Part shown: positions 50,463-59,084 of the stretch, one piece after another | Position numbering within the stretch: position 1 is the stretch's first letter | How the letters are laid out: each line of letters starts with the position of its first letter | From: DATBFG01 sp036558645 | GTDB taxonomy: Bacteria; Acidobacteriota; Terriglobia; Terriglobales; Acidobacteriaceae | Reading direction: 5' to 3' | Assembly (NCBI GenBank): GCA_036558645.1 | Contig: DATBFG010000065.1 | Coordinates: forward strand, 1 to 64,000 | Length of the DNA stretch: 64,000 nucleotides | Program-made: the position numbers and the translations under genes | The notes under the pieces: generated by a model | Seen by the model: the letters and a program-made list of their open reading frames with translations, nothing else | The model's database searches: none | What the model was told of the DNA's origin: nothing

Positions 50463-53122
50463 TGGCCAAACTGGGACGGTTCCTACGAGGCACACGCGCT
50501 CTGTTCCGAAAGGAGCAAACAGAACTGGAGCTGGACGACGAACTTCGCGACTACCTGAGCCGGTCGGTTGAGGAGAAGGTGGAAGCCGGCAAAACGCATG
50601 AACAAGCTCTTAGAGAGGCGCGTCTGGAAATCGGGAACCTCGACGTGATCAAGGAAGAGGTTCGAGATCAGGGATGGGAATCCATCGCTGAGTCTCTGTG
50701 GCGCGACCTTCGCTTCGGCGTGCGAATGCTGGTTCGAAACCCCGGATTCACGGCTGTGGTCGTGTTGACACTCGCTTTGGGAATTGGCGCCAATTCTGCA
50801 ATTTTCAGTGCAGCAAATGCTGTTCTGCTGCGTAGTTACCCTTTCCAGCAGGCCGACCGCCTTCTGTTCTTACGTCAGGTAACCGCCAGCAACCCGGGCA
50901 TGCTGATCTCCATTCCCAATTTTATGGATTATCGCCGCCAGCAGACCAGCTTTCAGCAACTGACGCTCTGGCGCAGTGGAAGCGTAAATCTAACTGGTGG
51001 CGACTATCCCGAGCGTGTGGTGGGATCTTTCGTTTCTGACAATTTCTTCGATGTGCTCGGCGTCAAAGCAACGCTTGGCAGAACGTTCGTTTCTGGGGAG
51101 GACCAACCGGGAGCTGGTGCAGTTGCCATCGTCGGGTATCGTGCTTGGGTGTCTCGGTTTGGGAAAGACTCGAAACTACTTGGTCGACGGCTCACGCTTA
51201 ACAACGAATCTTATACCGTCGTCGGAATTCTCCCGGTGGAGTTCAGCGGCGGCTGGCTTGCAAACAGCGATGTATATCTGCCGGCACAGCATTCACCCGC
51301 CTACACCCTCGATCGGAAGGATCCGGCCATGTTCATGTTGGGGCGGCTCAAGGACGGTGTGAGCCGACAGCAGGCTTTCGCCGATCTCACATTGATTGAG
51401 AAGAGACTTGCCACTGATTATCCCGATGTCATGACCGGCATGCACTTGGAGCTGACCAGCGTGCCGGAAATGGAGAAGTCCGAGTCCGCGAGCACGCCGC
51501 TTCTCATCGTTTTGGCTGCAGTGATGATCCTGCTGTTGATTGCGTGCCTCAATGTTGCCACTCTCTTGCTTGCTCGGGGATCGGCGCGCCAGCAGGAACT
51601 GTCGGTTCGTGCAGCGCTCGGTGCGAGCCGTACCAGCCTGATTCGACAGTTGCTCATCGAATCTTTGTTGATCTCTCTCTCAGGGGGCATGTTGGGGCTG
51701 CTGCTCGCAGCATGGCTGGTGTGGTCCTTCTCAGACTATTCCACTATCTACGACATTCCCCATCGTGCCGCGCTTGACTGGAAAGCTCTATTCTTCACGC
51801 TTTCAGTGTCTGTCCTTACCGGAGTCATTGCCGGCATACTCCCGGCCATCCGTCTGTCGAAAATGAATCCAGCCACCAATTTTACCGGCAGCTCGCGCAT
51901 TGCCGGCCATCAAGGACATCGTCTGCGTTCCAGCTTCGTAATCGCGCAGTTGGCATTAGCAATCGTTCTGCTGGTAAGTGCGAGCATGTTGGTGAAGAGT
52001 TTTTGGGCCTTACTGGCAGTCAACGCAGGCTTTACCGGCGAGAAGGTGCTCAGCATGGAGTATCGATTGCCGAGGAACAAATATAAGAGTGGGACTGAGC
52101 AGTGGAATTTTCACCGAACCATGGTGGCCCGCGTTGGCCAGGTCCCGGGAGTCGTCTCAGCGGCTATCGTCCAAGCCTTGCCGCTAAGTGGAAACTGGGG
52201 TGAGTTGGTGTTCACTCTTCCCGGACGAAACGTCGCGAACAATGGAGGAGAACAGTCGGCCTCGTTGGTGAACCTCATCACTCCCGATTATTTCAATACA
52301 ATTGGAAGCCCGATTCTTCGAGGCCGCAGCTTCAGTGATCAGGATGGCCCCGATGCTGCGCGCGTAATTATCGTCACCCGCTCGTTTGCCTCGAAGTACT
52401 GGCCGGAACAGAACCCGATTGGACAAGAGATTGAGTTCACCGACCGTGGACCGGGAATCGATCCTGCTAACGCAGCTACACATCGTGCCGCGGTGGTGGG
52501 TGTCGCTGCTGACGTTAAGCAAGTGAACTTGCGCGATGCCGACCGGCCGCTGGTGTACTTCCCTTACTCTCAGATGCCGGCAATTTTCGGCACATTAATC
52601 GCCAGGGCTGCGGGAGATCCGTCAGCTCTAACCGATTCCATTCGCCATGCCGTCTGGAGCGTCGACAAGGATCAACCGGTCTGGCGAATCCGGATCGTCG
52701 CCGAGGTGTTCGATCAGCAGGTTGCCCCAGACAGGTTGATGATGTCACTGGTATGTAGCTTCGGGGTTTTGGCCATGGCATTGGGAATGATAGGAGCGTA
52801 TGGGCTCCTGAGCAATTCCGTGAACGAACGCAGAAAAGAGATTGGTGTCCGCATGGCATTGGGTGCGTCACCCAAGTCTGTGCTGCGCTGGCTCATAAGG
52901 CAGGCGGTGCGCCTTACTGTTGTGGGAATCGCAATTGGCTTGCTCGGCGCCTTGATTGCCACGCGCTTTATGACGAGCTTTCTTTATGGCGTGGCACCAG
53001 CAGATGGTTTTTCCTTAATCTTAGGATCGGTCCTGATGAGCGTCACGGCCCTGGTGGCGTGCTATTTTCCGGCACGCCGGGCAAGTCGACTAGATCCCAT
53101 GGTGACGTTGCGGTGTGAGTAG
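50462..53122 (+). CDS. Acidobacterial duplicated orphan permease (MacB/FtsX-like)
   Basis: 886 aa from ATG 50462. N-terminal cytoplasmic helix region (about 1-85, including ELDDELRDYLSRSVEEKVEAG) then MacB-PCD and FtsX-type domains twice: the first after LRFGVRMLVRNPGFTAVVVLTLALGIGANSAIFSAANAVLL, with FtsX helices near 360-500, and the second ending VRMALGASPKSVLRWLIRQAVRLTVVG and SFLYGVAPADG. No ATPase is encoded near it, hence 'orphan'. The type is common and very expanded in acidobacteria; the function is unknown. Coupled to PadR. Confidence 0.95.
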   Translation: MAKLGRFLRGTRALFRKEQTELELDDELRDYLSRSVEEKVEAGKTHEQALREARLEIGNLDVIKEEVRDQGWESIAESLWRDLRFGVRMLVRNPGFTAVVVLTLALGIGANSAIFSAANAVLLRSYPFQQADRLLFLRQVTASNPGMLISIPNFMDYRRQQTSFQQLTLWRSGSVNLTGGDYPERVVGSFVSDNFFDVLGVKATLGRTFVSGEDQPGAGAVAIVGYRAWVSRFGKDSKLLGRRLTLNNESYTVVGILPVEFSGGWLANSDVYLPAQHSPAYTLDRKDPAMFMLGRLKDGVSRQQAFADLTLIEKRLATDYPDVMTGMHLELTSVPEMEKSESASTPLLIVLAAVMILLLIACLNVATLLLARGSARQQELSVRAALGASRTSLIRQLLIESLLISLSGGMLGLLLAAWLVWSFSDYSTIYDIPHRAALDWKALFFTLSVSVLTGVIAGILPAIRLSKMNPATNFTGSSRIAGHQGHRLRSSFVIAQLALAIVLLVSASMLVKSFWALLAVNAGFTGEKVLSMEYRLPRNKYKSGTEQWNFHRTMVARVGQVPGVVSAAIVQALPLSGNWGELVFTLPGRNVANNGGEQSASLVNLITPDYFNTIGSPILRGRSFSDQDGPDAARVIIVTRSFASKYWPEQNPIGQEIEFTDRGPGIDPANAATHRAAVVGVAADVKQVNLRDADRPLVYFPYSQMPAIFGTLIARAAGDPSALTDSIRHAVWSVDKDQPVWRIRIVAEVFDQQVAPDRLMMSLVCSFGVLAMALGMIGAYGLLSNSVNERRKEIGVRMALGASPKSVLRWLIRQAVRLTVVGIAIGLLGALIATRFMTSFLYGVAPADGFSLILGSVLMSVTALVACYFPARRASRLDPMVTLRCE

Positions 53123-53123
53123 A

Positions 53124-53642
53124 CTAGTGCGACGGTCCTGAAACCAATCCCTGTTTGACGCTGGTGGGCAGCTTGTTTGCATTGGCTAAGAGCTGGCTTA
53201 CCTGCCACATCTGCGTCGTGTTCAAGGACTGCTGAAACGCCGGCATACCACTGAGACGGATTCCGTTTGCTACCTTCCAATAAGTCTCGCCGACGGGATC
53301 GTCGGTCACGCCCTTGCCTTCCAGCAACGTGGGAGGACTGGGGAACATTCCATTGGCGATGGCTGTGGTCGGGGTGAGCGGAAGCCCGTGGCACACGGCG
53401 CAATTTGCGATGTAAATCTGGGCGCCCGCAGCGAGATTTGCCTCGTCAGCTCCGACTGGTGGCGCGTCCTTTGGCATTTCCTTCTCTACTCGTTCATGCA
53501 GCGCCCTGCGCGCCAGCATTCTTTCAAACGGCATTGCCTGTGCTGCCGTTGCGACCGGCGCCATTCCAGTAACGAAATAAAGATAGATGCAGAGCGGAAT
53601 CAAGATCAGGCCCAGAATGAGGCCTCCGATAAACTTGCCCAT
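53124..53642 (-). CDS. Membrane-anchored c-type cytochrome
   Basis: 172 aa from ATG 53642 (MGKFIGGLILGLILIPLCIYLYF). The N-terminal helix is an anchor or signal. Heme attachment is C81-x-x-C84-His85 (CAVCH), and GMPAFQ supplies the axial methionine. A single-heme cytochrome for periplasmic electron transfer. It follows the MBL gene on the same strand, 35 bp from its end, and is convergent with the permease. Confidence 0.92.
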   Translation of the reverse strand: MGKFIGGLILGLILIPLCIYLYFVTGMAPVATAAQAMPFERMLARRALHERVEKEMPKDAPPVGADEANLAAGAQIYIANCAVCHGLPLTPTTAIANGMFPSPPTLLEGKGVTDDPVGETYWKVANGIRLSGMPAFQQSLNTTQMWQVSQLLANANKLPTSVKQGLVSGPSH

Positions 53643-53677
53643 ATGGATCCCCTGGCATTGCTTCGAATCTATGATGC

Positions 53678-54508
53678 TCAATTCTGGGGCCGCAGTTCGA
53701 TTTCCATACCTTCGGCGGCGGCGCGAACATTGGGATAGTAGTTGCGGGCTTCGCGCACGACCTGATCGATGCACGCGTCGTTGTGGTCAGGGTCGTGATG
53801 AAACAGGATGAGTTCTTTTGCGCCGCTTTGCATTACGACATCTACCGCTTCACGCCAGTGGCTGTGCCCCCACCCACGCTTCCTCGCTTCGTACTCACCC
53901 GGCAAGTACTGTGCGTCGTAGATCAACACATCCGCACCGGCGGCAAGTTTACGCAGATTCTTGTCAAAATACTCATTGCCCGGCTCGTTGTCGGTTGCAT
54001 ATACCACCGATCCGACGTTCGTCTCAAGGCGGAAACCGAGACATCCTTGCGGATGGTTGAGCCACATCGCCTGTACCTTCACGTCTCCGAATTGGACTTG
54101 GCCTTCCTCGATATCGTAGAAGTCGCGACGCGCTTTCATCTCGCTCATGTCCACGGGAAAGTAAGGCGCGGCCATCTGCTCCTCCATCACCCTCTTTAGC
54201 GAACGCGTTCTGCTGGAGCTGTGAAAATGAAAGCAGTTTTCAGGCTTGTCGTAGAGGGGCGCGAAGAAGGGAATTCCCTGGATGTGGTCCCAGTGAAAAT
54301 GTGACACGAAGATGTGAGCAGAAATTGGACGGCTGTTGAATTCCCGGCGCAGACGCTGCCCTAGCGCCCGGAAGCCCGTTCCACAGTCCAGGATATACAA
54401 CTCCTCTCCGAACCGTAATTCGACGCAGGAGGTGTTGCCTCCATAGCGCAAATTCTCCGGCTGCGGAGTGGGCGTTGAACCGCGTACGCCCCAAAACTTA
54501 ACTCGCAT
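53678..54508 (-). CDS. Metallo-beta-lactamase-fold hydrolase
   Basis: 276 aa. HFHWDHIQG is the HxHxDH metal site; GCLGFRLETNVGSVVYATDNEPGNEYFD, DVLIYDAQYLPGEYEARKRGWGHSHWREAVD and LFHHDPDHND give the remaining His and Asp ligands. Resembles phosphodiesterase/RNase Z-like MBL enzymes with a C-terminal DPDHND. Probably a cytoplasmic phosphodiesterase or related hydrolase; substrate unknown. Confidence 0.9.
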   Translation of the reverse strand: MRVKFWGVRGSTPTPQPENLRYGGNTSCVELRFGEELYILDCGTGFRALGQRLRREFNSRPISAHIFVSHFHWDHIQGIPFFAPLYDKPENCFHFHSSSRTRSLKRVMEEQMAAPYFPVDMSEMKARRDFYDIEEGQVQFGDVKVQAMWLNHPQGCLGFRLETNVGSVVYATDNEPGNEYFDKNLRKLAAGADVLIYDAQYLPGEYEARKRGWGHSHWREAVDVVMQSGAKELILFHHDPDHNDACIDQVVREARNYYPNVRAAAEGMEIELRPQN

Positions 54509-54638
54509 ACGCCCCCGTCGAATGCTGTGATGGACTCCTCATCATCTATAGAAGCCCGGCCTGCGTCAATTCACGAATGGGTACGCTGGCTTATGCGGCT
54601 TCCGTGCAACCCCCGAATATAATTGCGAATGCCGACTC

Positions 54639-56114
54639 ATGCTTCCTGATTACAAGCAATTTTTGAAGCTCGCTTCTGACGCGACTCTGGTACCGGTTGT
54701 GAAGTCCGTAACCGCCGACCTGTTGACTCCGGTTTCGGCGTTCCTGTCTGTGGCCGCCAAAGAGCCGAACGCCTTTCTGTTGGAATCAGTGGAAAAAGGC
54801 GAACAGATCGGACGATATACCTTTCTCGGCACTCGCCCATACATGCAGGTACGAATCAGCGGCGCTGATATCGAGATCCAGCGCGGCAAGAAACGCGAGA
54901 AGCAAACCGGAAATGCGTTCCAGGTTCTGAAAACACTACTGCGCGAGCATCGGCCAGCACTGGTTCCTGGGCTGCCGCCGTTTACGGCTGGCGCGGTTGG
55001 TTACTTCGCATACGACATCGTGCGTCAGTTGGAAAATATCGGTGAGCACGCAAAACGCGACGTCTCTTTACCCGACGGCGAACTCATGTTCTTTGATCGC
55101 CTCTTGGCCTTCGATCACCTGCGACACCAGATTCATATCATTGCCACCGCTGATCTGACGCGAGACAAACCCCGCGCCGCCTATGACAGGGCGGTCGCCG
55201 ATATTGCTGCCATCGAACAGAAGCTTCAGTCCGGGCTTCGCCCTGGACACTGGTTTCGCTCGACTTCGTCGCCGGACGCCAAGCTCAGAGTGCATGCGGA
55301 AGTCAGCCGCAAGAAATTCATTCGATCCGTGGAGCAGGCGAAGGAGTACATTGCTGCCGGCGATGTATTTCAGGTTGTGCTTTCGCAACGGTTGGATTTC
55401 TCGGCAGGCGTGGCGGCCTTCGATATTTATCGCGCGCTACGAACCGTAAACCCGTCTCCGTACCTTTATTACCTGCGTAGCGGGGATATCCATATTCTGG
55501 GTTCATCGCCCGAAATGCTGGTACGCGTGAACGGACGAAAAATTGAATATCGTCCCATCGCCGGAACCCGCCACCGGGGCGTCGATGAGAAAGAAGATAA
55601 ACACCTCGAAGACGAGATGCTTGGCGATGAGAAAGAACGAGCCGAGCATGTCATGCTCGTGGACCTTGGGCGCAACGACGTGGGCCGTGTCAGCGAATAT
55701 GGATCGGTCAAGGTTCGTGACCTGATGTACGTGGAGCGTTATTCACACGTCATGCACATGGTTTCCGCCCTTGAAGGGAGATTGCGGGATGGGCTCGATG
55801 CCCTGGACGCAATGGCTGCATGCTTTCCGGCGGGCACTCTGAGCGGCGCACCTAAAGTGCGCGCCATGCAGATCATCGAGGAACTTGAGCCTGTGCGTCG
55901 CGGCATCTATGGCGGATCGGTACTTTATGCCGATTTTGCTGGAAATCTCGATTCCTGCATCGCGATCCGTACGCTCGTAATCAAGGGAAATCAAGCGTAC
56001 CTGCAGGCGGGCGCAGGGATCGTAGCCGACTCTGTCCCCGAGAGCGAATACCAGGAATGCATGAACAAGGCGAACGCGGTGTTGCGAGCCGTGGAACTTG
56101 CACGTAGGGGCTGA
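54639..56114 (+). CDS. trpE: Anthranilate synthase component I
   Basis: 491 aa. RYTFLGTRPYMQVRISG near the N-terminus, RPIAGTRHRGVDEKEDKHLEDEM, LVDLGRNDVGRVSEYGSVKV and FPAGTLSGAPKVRAMQIIEELE are the chorismate-binding core. It converts chorismate to anthranilate with ammonia from TrpG. TATAAT-like sequence (54618-54623) lies 16 bp before the ATG. A para-aminobenzoate synthase is not excluded, but the SGAPK form and length fit TrpE. The other trp genes are not here. Confidence 0.93.
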   Translation: MLPDYKQFLKLASDATLVPVVKSVTADLLTPVSAFLSVAAKEPNAFLLESVEKGEQIGRYTFLGTRPYMQVRISGADIEIQRGKKREKQTGNAFQVLKTLLREHRPALVPGLPPFTAGAVGYFAYDIVRQLENIGEHAKRDVSLPDGELMFFDRLLAFDHLRHQIHIIATADLTRDKPRAAYDRAVADIAAIEQKLQSGLRPGHWFRSTSSPDAKLRVHAEVSRKKFIRSVEQAKEYIAAGDVFQVVLSQRLDFSAGVAAFDIYRALRTVNPSPYLYYLRSGDIHILGSSPEMLVRVNGRKIEYRPIAGTRHRGVDEKEDKHLEDEMLGDEKERAEHVMLVDLGRNDVGRVSEYGSVKVRDLMYVERYSHVMHMVSALEGRLRDGLDALDAMAACFPAGTLSGAPKVRAMQIIEELEPVRRGIYGGSVLYADFAGNLDSCIAIRTLVIKGNQAYLQAGAGIVADSVPESEYQECMNKANAVLRAVELARRG

Positions 56115-56301
56115 TTTAGATCAACATCGCACAGTTGAAAGCATCAGACTGGATGCTTACTCGCTAGCAGCAGTAATCTTGCACCCCATACGCCCTGGGC
56201 TTACTATCAAAGGGCCAGCTTATTGGGCAGCACCTCAGATAACAGACACACCAGACCGGGTCGAAGCCTATTTCCAGACGGAAATTTAAGGGGTTGTCAG
56301 T

Positions 56302-56487
56302 ATGGGGGTGAGTGATCCAGAGCTTCGCGAGAAGTTATTCGGACGTAGGTGGCAACAGCTCCAACACGAGTCTGAAAAACAGAGCTGGCCGCGATGGAAG
56401 CGATTTATTCATCGGTTGCAACGATGCCCGATTTGTAAGCCAAAGATGGAAAAGCGGGAGGATTCTGCGGGTTCTAAGTTAAGGTAG
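56302..56487 (+). CDS. Small hypothetical protein
   Basis: 61 aa. AAGGGG lies eight bases before the ATG at 56302. The protein is basic and Trp-rich (GRRWQQLQHESEKQSWPRWKRF) with a CPIC pair at about residues 42-45 (RLQRCPICKPKM), possibly a partial zinc site. It lies between the convergent trpE and trpG. No family recognised. Confidence 0.4.
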   Translation: MGVSDPELREKLFGRRWQQLQHESEKQSWPRWKRFIHRLQRCPICKPKMEKREDSAGSKLR

Positions 56488-56506
56488 TTCTCGCTGCGCC
56501 GCTCCG

Positions 56507-57082
56507 CTAACCTTCCAGAAAGTTTCTAACCAGCTTCATGCCTTCCTGCGTCAATACGCTTTCGGGATGAAACTGCACTCCCTCAACCGGAGCCTCACGG
56601 TGTCTTAGTCCCATAATTACGCGCGATCCGTCTTTCTCGGTGGTCCAGGCGCTTACTTCAAGTTCTGCGGGCAAAGTATCTTCGGCCACGATCAAGGAGT
56701 GGTATCGGGTCGCAGTCATCGGCGATGCGATACCTTTGAATACAGTCTTTCCGTCATGTGAGACCGCGCTGGTTTTTCCATGCATCAGGTTCCTGGCTCG
56801 GACCACGTGTCCACCAAATGCAGCCCCAATGGACTGATGTCCCAGGCAAACGCCCAGCACCGGCACCTTACCGGCGAAGTGGCGTATAAGGGCAATGCTG
56901 ATCCCTGCTTCCTGTGGCGTGCACGGACCTGGAGAGACGACAATTTTCTCCGGCCGCAACTGCTCGATTTCGGCAACCGATACCTGATCATTGCGACGCA
57001 CCGCAACCTCGGCGCCCAGTTCTCCCAGATACTGCACCAGGTTGTAGGTAAAGGAATCGTAGTTGTCGAGAACGAAAACCAT
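56507..57082 (-). CDS. trpG: Anthranilate/aminodeoxychorismate synthase glutamine amidotransferase
   Basis: 191 aa from ATG 57082 (MVFVLDNYDSFTYNLVQYL). Triad: nucleophile Cys79 in LGVCLGHQSIG, His172 and Glu174 in VQFHPES. Supplies ammonia to TrpE and/or PabB. Encoded convergently to trpE rather than in its operon. Start chosen at 57082 to match family; an open frame runs 17 codons further. Confidence 0.93.
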   Translation of the reverse strand: MVFVLDNYDSFTYNLVQYLGELGAEVAVRRNDQVSVAEIEQLRPEKIVVSPGPCTPQEAGISIALIRHFAGKVPVLGVCLGHQSIGAAFGGHVVRARNLMHGKTSAVSHDGKTVFKGIASPMTATRYHSLIVAEDTLPAELEVSAWTTEKDGSRVIMGLRHREAPVEGVQFHPESVLTQEGMKLVRNFLEG

Positions 57083-57186
57083 GGGTGTCTCCTCCAAGCT
57101 TACACCAGCCCTGAACCGGGGCTCGGTGAACAATTCCTTGACACACCCAGTTGCAACACGACATGCTTACACCCCATGGAGGAGCC

Positions 57187-57522
57187 ATGGCCGAGGCCCC
57201 CGACAAGCGGTCCACTCGACGATTTGCACTTCATTTACCCGTAGCGGTGAGCTACGAGGATAACGGCAGTCAAAACAAGTCCGCCGAAACACGCGACGTC
57301 AGCGCGCGTGGCATCTGTTTCTTCGTCGACGCTGCCATTGAAACAGGATCTATAATCGAGTTCACCCTGACTCTGCCTCCGGAGATTACCCTTACCGAAA
57401 GCATTCGAGTCCACTGCAAGGGCAGGGTAGTGCGTGTCAACAATTCCTCCGGCGATGGCAAAGTTGCCGTGGCTGCCGTCATCGACGAATACGAATTCTT
57501 AACCGAGCCGAAGGCAGAGTAG
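57187..57522 (+). CDS. PilZ-domain protein
   Basis: 111 aa from ATG 57187 with GGAGGAG immediately upstream. RSTRRFALHLPVAVSYED and DVSARGICFFVDA are the RxxxR and (D/N)xSxxG elements that bind cyclic di-GMP. One PilZ barrel, no other domain. Acts as a stand-alone receptor. Different from the 26335 protein, whose RxxxR is unclear. Confidence 0.88.
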   Translation: MAEAPDKRSTRRFALHLPVAVSYEDNGSQNKSAETRDVSARGICFFVDAAIETGSIIEFTLTLPPEITLTESIRVHCKGRVVRVNNSSGDGKVAVAAVIDEYEFLTEPKAE

Positions 57523-57613
57523 CGTTACTGCCGGTACACGACTGCGGTGCTTCCACTTCTTTCCGCTTTACGCGGATGATATTGTTTTCTGAGCGAAATC
57601 TTTCAATTCTCCA

Positions 57614-59056
57614 ATGAAGTCCTCTCGACGCACCGGCCTGCGATTGCCGTTTTTAACCGTGTTGGCATTCGCAACTCTCTGTCACGGCCAAACCAGCGAT
57701 TCGCAAGCTCCTGCGATTGTGCGCGCCGTCGGAGTGATGGTCGACAAGCATGAAACCGCAGTCGAGATCGTGTGTAGCCGCCCTATTCCGCCAACCATCA
57801 CGCAAGTGGACAATCCGGCGCGCCTCGTGGTTGACCTCCCCAACTCGGTGATGGCCGTGAAGCGCAAGCGCATCGACTTTAAAAACGACTCGATCAGTGC
57901 CATCCGAGTCGATCAGTTCCAGAGATCACCGGCCATTGTCCGCGTTGTCGTCGACCTGCTGAAGCCGACCAGCTATCGCTGGGATACCGTCGATAATCGC
58001 CTGCTGGTTCACCTTCGCCCTGACGAGAGTGCCGCAGCCGCCTCCTCTAAACCGCCCACAGTTCCTGCGCTGACGTCGTCGCCGCGGCCAGTCGCCGTGC
58101 CGGTTGTTCCTGGCGCCACCGGTGCCGTGGTACTTGCTGGAAATCGTCTCGCCGCTGGATCGTCGGTCACCGCAGGTTCCGACACGGCCGTGTTGCGCCT
58201 GGGACGCGGGGGTGAGGTACGAGTTTGTCCTGGGACTACTGTTTCCGTCACGAATTCGCAAAATGGACGTTCCCTCATGCTGGGCATGAGCACGGGCGCG
58301 CTCGAAGCGCACTATGCTTTGGACGCCTCTGCTGATTCGGTACTGACTCCCGACTTCCGCATTCTGATGGCTGGTCCGGGTCAATTTGACTACGCTATCA
58401 GCGCCGATTCGCACGGCAACACCTGCGTTCGGGCGCTCCCGGGAAATACAGCTTCTGTGATCGTTTCCGAACTTATGGGTGAGGGCACCTACCAGGTGAA
58501 GCCTTCAGAGCAGGTCATGTTTCATTCCGGGCAAATCACGAGTATAGACAGCACGATACCCGCGAGTTGCGGATGCCCGGCAACGTCGCCGCCGATGATG
58601 CGAGCCTCAGAACCGTCGCCGCCGCCTTCCGCTTCCGCTGACAATCTACCACCAACCGTTCGACTGGCAAGCCCTGGCGACGATGTGAAACCCACGCCTG
58701 CCGCGGCTTCAGCTCCTTCGCCTGATTCTCCCCAGAACAAGCCACCTGCTCAGGTCACGCTCTCGGTTGTGCCTCCTGTGACGGCACCGCTTCCCGAGTC
58801 GCGTCCTGATGACGTTCACGTTGCCGTAGAAGCGCCTTTGGTGTTTCGCGGTGGCGATCCGCCCGCCCCACAACCCGCACCCACAGCCGAGGCTCAAAGA
58901 TTGCCTGTCGTTGAATCCCGCGTGCAGCCGCCGTTGGGAAGCCCAGTGGTGGGTCCGCCTGCTTCTAGAGAAACTCCCGCTCAGCCAGAGGCGGAGCCGG
59001 CCCATAAGGGTTTCTTTGGCAAATTGAAGGGATTCTTTTCCGCAATTTTTCGGTAG
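57614..59056 (+). CDS. Secreted protein with AMIN and FecR-like domains
   Basis: 480 aa. Signal peptide about 1-25. AMIN domain at about 35-135 (VEIVCSRPIPPTITQVDNPARLVVDLPNSV and VRVVVDLLKPTSYRWDTVDNRLLVHL) as in secretins and AmiC. A FecR-like beta domain follows (about 170-330, AGSSVTAGSDTAVLRLGRGGEVRVCPGTTVSV). A Pro-rich disordered tail (about 335-460) ends in a Phe-rich amphipathic GFFGKLKGFFSAIFR. Likely binds peptidoglycan or glycans at the envelope. Confidence 0.82.
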   Translation: MKSSRRTGLRLPFLTVLAFATLCHGQTSDSQAPAIVRAVGVMVDKHETAVEIVCSRPIPPTITQVDNPARLVVDLPNSVMAVKRKRIDFKNDSISAIRVDQFQRSPAIVRVVVDLLKPTSYRWDTVDNRLLVHLRPDESAAAASSKPPTVPALTSSPRPVAVPVVPGATGAVVLAGNRLAAGSSVTAGSDTAVLRLGRGGEVRVCPGTTVSVTNSQNGRSLMLGMSTGALEAHYALDASADSVLTPDFRILMAGPGQFDYAISADSHGNTCVRALPGNTASVIVSELMGEGTYQVKPSEQVMFHSGQITSIDSTIPASCGCPATSPPMMRASEPSPPPSASADNLPPTVRLASPGDDVKPTPAAASAPSPDSPQNKPPAQVTLSVVPPVTAPLPESRPDDVHVAVEAPLVFRGGDPPAPQPAPTAEAQRLPVVESRVQPPLGSPVVGPPASRETPAQPEAEPAHKGFFGKLKGFFSAIFR

Positions 59057-59084
59057 GACCACCGGCTGCGAGCTGGGAGTTTGC

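Noticed and set aside
56098..56289. TTG-initiated frame overlapping the trpE 3' end
   Set aside because: No ribosome site, partly inside trpE and no recognisable domain.
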